Source: Spartobacteria bacterium (GTDB lineage: Bacteria > Verrucomicrobiota > Verrucomicrobiia > Chthoniobacterales > Chthoniobacteraceae). From it: 13,589 nucleotides of DNA. The DNA lies in assembly GCA_025350985.1 (NCBI GenBank), contig JANXWU010000093.1, positions 1 to 13,589 of the forward strand. Direction: 5' to 3'. Below the pieces are notes generated by a model. The model was not told the origin of the DNA, made no database searches, and saw only the letters and a list, made by a program, of their open reading frames with translations. Below are positions 11,040 through 13,589 of this stretch, in pieces; positions within the stretch are counted from its first letter, which is position 1, and the number at the start of each line of letters is the position of its first letter. Made by a program: the position numbers and the translations under genes.

Positions 11040-13589
11040 CTACTCCGCCGTGAACTGATACCGCCCGCTGGCCACGGCGAAAACCGCGCAGCCATTTTCC
11101 ATGCGCAAAAACTTCACGCCGTCCTCGGCCGCACCCGCCACGCTTTGCGGATTTTTCGCCGGCACGAACACCGTCGCGTGCGTGTTCGCCGGAATGCTGA
11201 TGCGCAGCTCAAAGCGCGCGCCCTCAATCCGCCACGCCGATTCGACTTTACCGGCAATCGACTCGTACGCGGCGCGGGCGTGCGTGAGTCCGCCGCCCGG
11301 CTGCGGACGGATGATGATGTGTTTCCAGCCCGGCTCATCGGGGTCGGCGTCGATGCCCGCGACGGTGCTGAACAGCCACTCGCCCACCGCGCCATACGCG
11401 TAGTGATTGAACGAATTCATCGCTGCGTCTTGAAAACCCCGGTCGCTCGTCCACCCGTCCCAGCGCTCCCAAATCGTCGTCGCGCCCTGCGTCACGGCGT
11501 AGAGCCACGACGGCCACGACTTTTGCAAAAGCAAATCGTACGCGACCTCAACGTGTCCGGTCCGCGTGAGGACGTGCGGCAGGTACGGCGAGCCGACGAA
11601 GCCGGTCGAGAGATGGTTTCCGCGCGCGCGAAGGTCGGCCACGAGCGCGGCGGCGGCGGCGGCACGCAGATTTTCCGGCACCAGCTCGAAATGCAAAGCG
11701 AGCACATACGCCGTCTGCGTTTCGCTCGACACAACGCCGGCGGGCGAGACGAAGGACTGCTGAAACGCCTCGCGGATTTTGGAGAAAAGATCGTCGTAGC
11801 GCGCGGCGTCGTCGCTTTTTCCGAGCACGCGCGCGATGCGAGCCATGAGCCGCGCCGAGTGTGCGTAAAACGCGGTGCCGATCAAATCCTTCGGCGTGCG
11901 CCCGAGTAAATCCGCGCCGCCGTCCAACGCCAGCCAGTCGCCGAATCCCCGCCAGCCCGTGTATCCATCAAAGCTGCGGATGAACTCACGGCAGGTCGTC
12001 GCCACGAAATCCATGAAGCGCTGAAAGCTCGCGTAGTGCTCCGCCAGCATCCGCGTGTCGCCGTAGCAAAGATGGATCGTCCACGGGCAGACGAGCAGCG
12101 CGTCGCTCCACGCGGGACCGCCGTCGTGCGGGAAAATTTTCGGGTGCGGCGCCAGCGGCGGAAGCCCGCCGTCCGCGGTTTGCGCGTCGGCGAGGTCACG
12201 CTGCCATTTCGTAAAAAACGACGCGACATCCGCGTTGAACGCCGCCGTGCGGACGAACACCTGCGCGTCGCCCGTCCAGCCCAGCCGCTCGTCGCGCTGC
12301 GGGCAGTCGGCGGGCACTTCGAGAAAATTTCCGCGCTGGCTCCATTGGATGTTCTGCTGGAGCCGGTTCACGAGCGGGTCGGAGCATTCAAACTCGCCGG
12401 TGAATGGCGTGTCGGAATGCAGGACGACGCCGGTGACGGAGTTGACCTCGACCTCGTCGGGCGTGCTCACTTCGACATAGCGAAAACCGTGAAACGTGAA
12501 ACGCGGCTCCCACGTTTCCTCGTCGCCGCCACGCAGGGTGTAGTGATCGGTCGCGCGGGCGAGGCGAAGGTTGGCGGTGTAGAGCCCGCCGCTGGCATCG
12601 AGCATTTCACCGTGTCGGATTTGCAAAGTCGCGCCGCGCTTTCCGACGACGCGGAGGCGGGCGCGGCCAACCATGTTTTGACCCAGGTCGAACATCCAGA
12701 TGCGCGCCGAAGCGTCTGTGGGAGCGGCTTCGGCGACGGTCGCGACCGCCGGCTTGGATTCTCCAAACGCTGAAAACGCCGGTTTGCGAGCGGGTGCATG
12801 CGCCACCGCCGAAGGGGACGCGAGGAGTTTCGCGGGCAGTTCCTTCACGCGCCGGACGGGTGGCCCGACGCGCGCCACAAGGGCCGCACCGGCATCGGGG
12901 AAAACTTCCACGCTCGTCCATGCGACATCATCGAAGTGCAATTCCTCGCGATCCGCCGCACGGGAGAAGGCCCCCCGCCGGCGCGCCCCGCCGGACGCGA
13001 CGAGCGCGTCCCGATTGCCCCCCGCCTCGCACCAGCTCGGCATTTCCAAGCGCGCGTCGTAGCGCTCGCCCATGATGAGATCGCTTTCGAGAATCGGGCC
13101 CGTCGAAGTTTTCCAACTCGCGTCCGTGGCAATTGTCGCGGCGGTGCCGTCCACAAAATCGACCATGATCTGCGCGAACAGCTTCGGGCGGTCGCCGTAA
13201 AATTGCCGGTCGAGATGCGCGACGTGGCCGCAGTACCAGCCGTCACCGAGGATCGCACCCACCGCGTTTTCGCCGGGGCGAAGAAGGCCGGTCACGTCCT
13301 GCACGTCGTATTGCACGCGCTGGGCGTAATCCGTCCAGCCGGGGCGAAACACGGCGTCGCCGACGCGCTGGCCGTTGATTTGAAACTCGTAGAGACCGAG
13401 GGCGGTGACGTAAAGCCGCGCGGATTTTACCGGCTTCGGGAGCACGAAAATTTTCCGCAAATACGGGCACGGGCTGCCTTCGCGCGGCCCGCCCATCCGG
13501 CTGGAGCCGATCCATTGCGCGACCCATTCGCCGCGCTCCATCAGACCGGTTTCAAACCACGCGCTCTCGCTCGCACTGGTTTCATCGCG
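11040..13589 (-). CDS. Alpha-L-rhamnosidase, glycoside hydrolase family 78, 5' end missing
   Basis: 849 residues are visible and the frame stays open to the right edge; the residues before the internal Met at 13541 (SAWFETGL) fit the family, so the true start is outside the window. The order is as in GH78: a beta domain (YVTALGLYEFQINGQRVGD, DGWYCG), a second beta domain (WMFDLGQNMVGRARLRVVG, YTANLRLARATDHYTL), then the (alpha/alpha)6 barrel. The acid cluster is in DCPQRDERLGWTGDAQVF (visible residues 428-445), and the probable base Glu is in TIWERWDGW (near 708); FNHYAYGAVGEWL follows. Such enzymes invert the linkage while removing terminal L-rhamnose from plant or bacterial glycans. Between the beta domains it carries two unusual stretches (see 12938-13018 and 12711-12800) that look like palindromic elements translated in frame. 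A signal peptide cannot be judged. Confidence 0.95.
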   Translation of the reverse strand, partial: RDETSASESAWFETGLMERGEWVAQWIGSSRMGGPREGSPCPYLRKIFVLPKPVKSARLYVTALGLYEFQINGQRVGDAVFRPGWTDYAQRVQYDVQDVTGLLRPGENAVGAILGDGWYCGHVAHLDRQFYGDRPKLFAQIMVDFVDGTAATIATDASWKTSTGPILESDLIMGERYDARLEMPSWCEAGGNRDALVASGGARRRGAFSRAADREELHFDDVAWTSVEVFPDAGAALVARVGPPVRRVKELPAKLLASPSAVAHAPARKPAFSAFGESKPAVATVAEAAPTDASARIWMFDLGQNMVGRARLRVVGKRGATLQIRHGEMLDASGGLYTANLRLARATDHYTLRGGDEETWEPRFTFHGFRYVEVSTPDEVEVNSVTGVVLHSDTPFTGEFECSDPLVNRLQQNIQWSQRGNFLEVPADCPQRDERLGWTGDAQVFVRTAAFNADVASFFTKWQRDLADAQTADGGLPPLAPHPKIFPHDGGPAWSDALLVCPWTIHLCYGDTRMLAEHYASFQRFMDFVATTCREFIRSFDGYTGWRGFGDWLALDGGADLLGRTPKDLIGTAFYAHSARLMARIARVLGKSDDAARYDDLFSKIREAFQQSFVSPAGVVSSETQTAYVLALHFELVPENLRAAAAAALVADLRARGNHLSTGFVGSPYLPHVLTRTGHVEVAYDLLLQKSWPSWLYAVTQGATTIWERWDGWTSDRGFQDAAMNSFNHYAYGAVGEWLFSTVAGIDADPDEPGWKHIIIRPQPGGGLTHARAAYESIAGKVESAWRIEGARFELRISIPANTHATVFVPAKNPQSVAGAAEDGVKFLRMENGCAVFAVASGRYQFTAE
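12711..12800. repeat. REP-like palindromic element inside the rhamnosidase gene
   Basis: The stretch contains tgtgggagcggcttcggc (12717-12734) and the perfect 10-base palindrome ggtcgcgacc (12738-12747). The first motif resembles the REP unit TGTGGGAGCGGCTTCxGCCGCGA that I recall from Pseudomonas, Xanthomonas and some Opitutaceae. Translated on the minus strand it gives VATVAEAAPT, inside a 40-odd residue Ala/Pro-rich stretch that replaces a short linker of about 15 residues in GH78 enzymes I recall. The edges are approximate. Confidence 0.45.
12938..13018. repeat. 81-base palindromic element inserted in frame in the rhamnosidase gene
   Basis: The element is bounded by gcaat (12938-12942) and its complement attgc (13014-13018). 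Inside are two hairpins: ggacgcg/cgcgtcc (12993-12999 with 13005-13011, loop acgag) and ccggcg/cgccgg (12978-12983 with 12989-12994). Its length is exactly 27 codons. The translated segment (DALVASGGARRRGAFSRAA region) interrupts the WCEAG...FDDVAW stretch, which in GH78 proteins I recall is only a few residues long. Confidence 0.5.

Noticed and set aside
11000..11095. Upstream start for the trypsin-like protease
   Set aside because: It overlaps the end of the rhamnosidase gene and would place 32 residues before a good signal peptide.
13539..13541. Internal ATG as the true start of the rhamnosidase
   Set aside because: The frame stays open to the window edge and the preceding residues, including SAWFETGL, fit GH78 proteins, so the gene is cut by the window.

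Overview
The window is GC-rich chromosomal DNA, most likely from the Verrucomicrobiota. The main evidence is a Minf_1886-type (Verrucomicrobia/Planctomycetes-restricted) protein, a GH78 alpha-L-rhamnosidase, an Hsp70 gene beside a SUMF1-fold protein, and several palindromic repeats that I recall from such genomes. I place it no finer than phylum. There are ten protein genes, and every base is within about 150 bases of one. I see no tRNA, rRNA, CRISPR array, transposase, phage gene or origin.

Layout. (a) 1-3858, minus strand: in transcription order, a Minf_1886-type protein, a secreted two-domain M16 metallopeptidase whose start codon overlaps the previous stop (ATGA), a DUF1844 protein, and the first 48 codons of a family 9 glycosyltransferase that runs off the left edge. 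(b) 4053-4437, plus strand: rpsU (ribosomal protein bS21) with its own promoter, a good Shine-Dalgarno site and a rho-independent terminator. (c) 4441-8588, minus strand: a divergent Hsp70 module of a GrpE-like factor, an Hsp70 without the usual C-terminal lid, and a fusion of a degenerate J-like region, two helical repeats and a SUMF1-type domain. (d) 8700-10013, plus strand: thiI, which meets a secreted trypsin-like protease gene (10999-10001, minus) tail to tail with a 13-base overlap. (e) 11040-13589, minus strand: a GH78 alpha-L-rhamnosidase that continues past the right edge.

How the parts may work together. The three chaperone genes are co-directional and hold an exchange factor, an ATPase and a possible co-chaperone or targeting subunit, so they look like a self-contained but non-canonical Hsp70 machine. 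This is the best candidate here for something undescribed. The M16 peptidase, the trypsin-like protease and the rhamnosidase point to an envelope or secreted degradative lifestyle on polysaccharides and proteins.

Two features cut across the window. First, nine of the ten genes either lack a recognisable Shine-Dalgarno site or have it badly placed or, for the rhamnosidase, have their start outside the window; only rpsU has a clear one. Second, palindromic elements lie at gene borders (141-237, 3930-4022, 8626-8653), and two appear to sit in frame inside the rhamnosidase gene (12938-13018 and about 12711-12800). All family names come from reading the sequence by eye, without any search.
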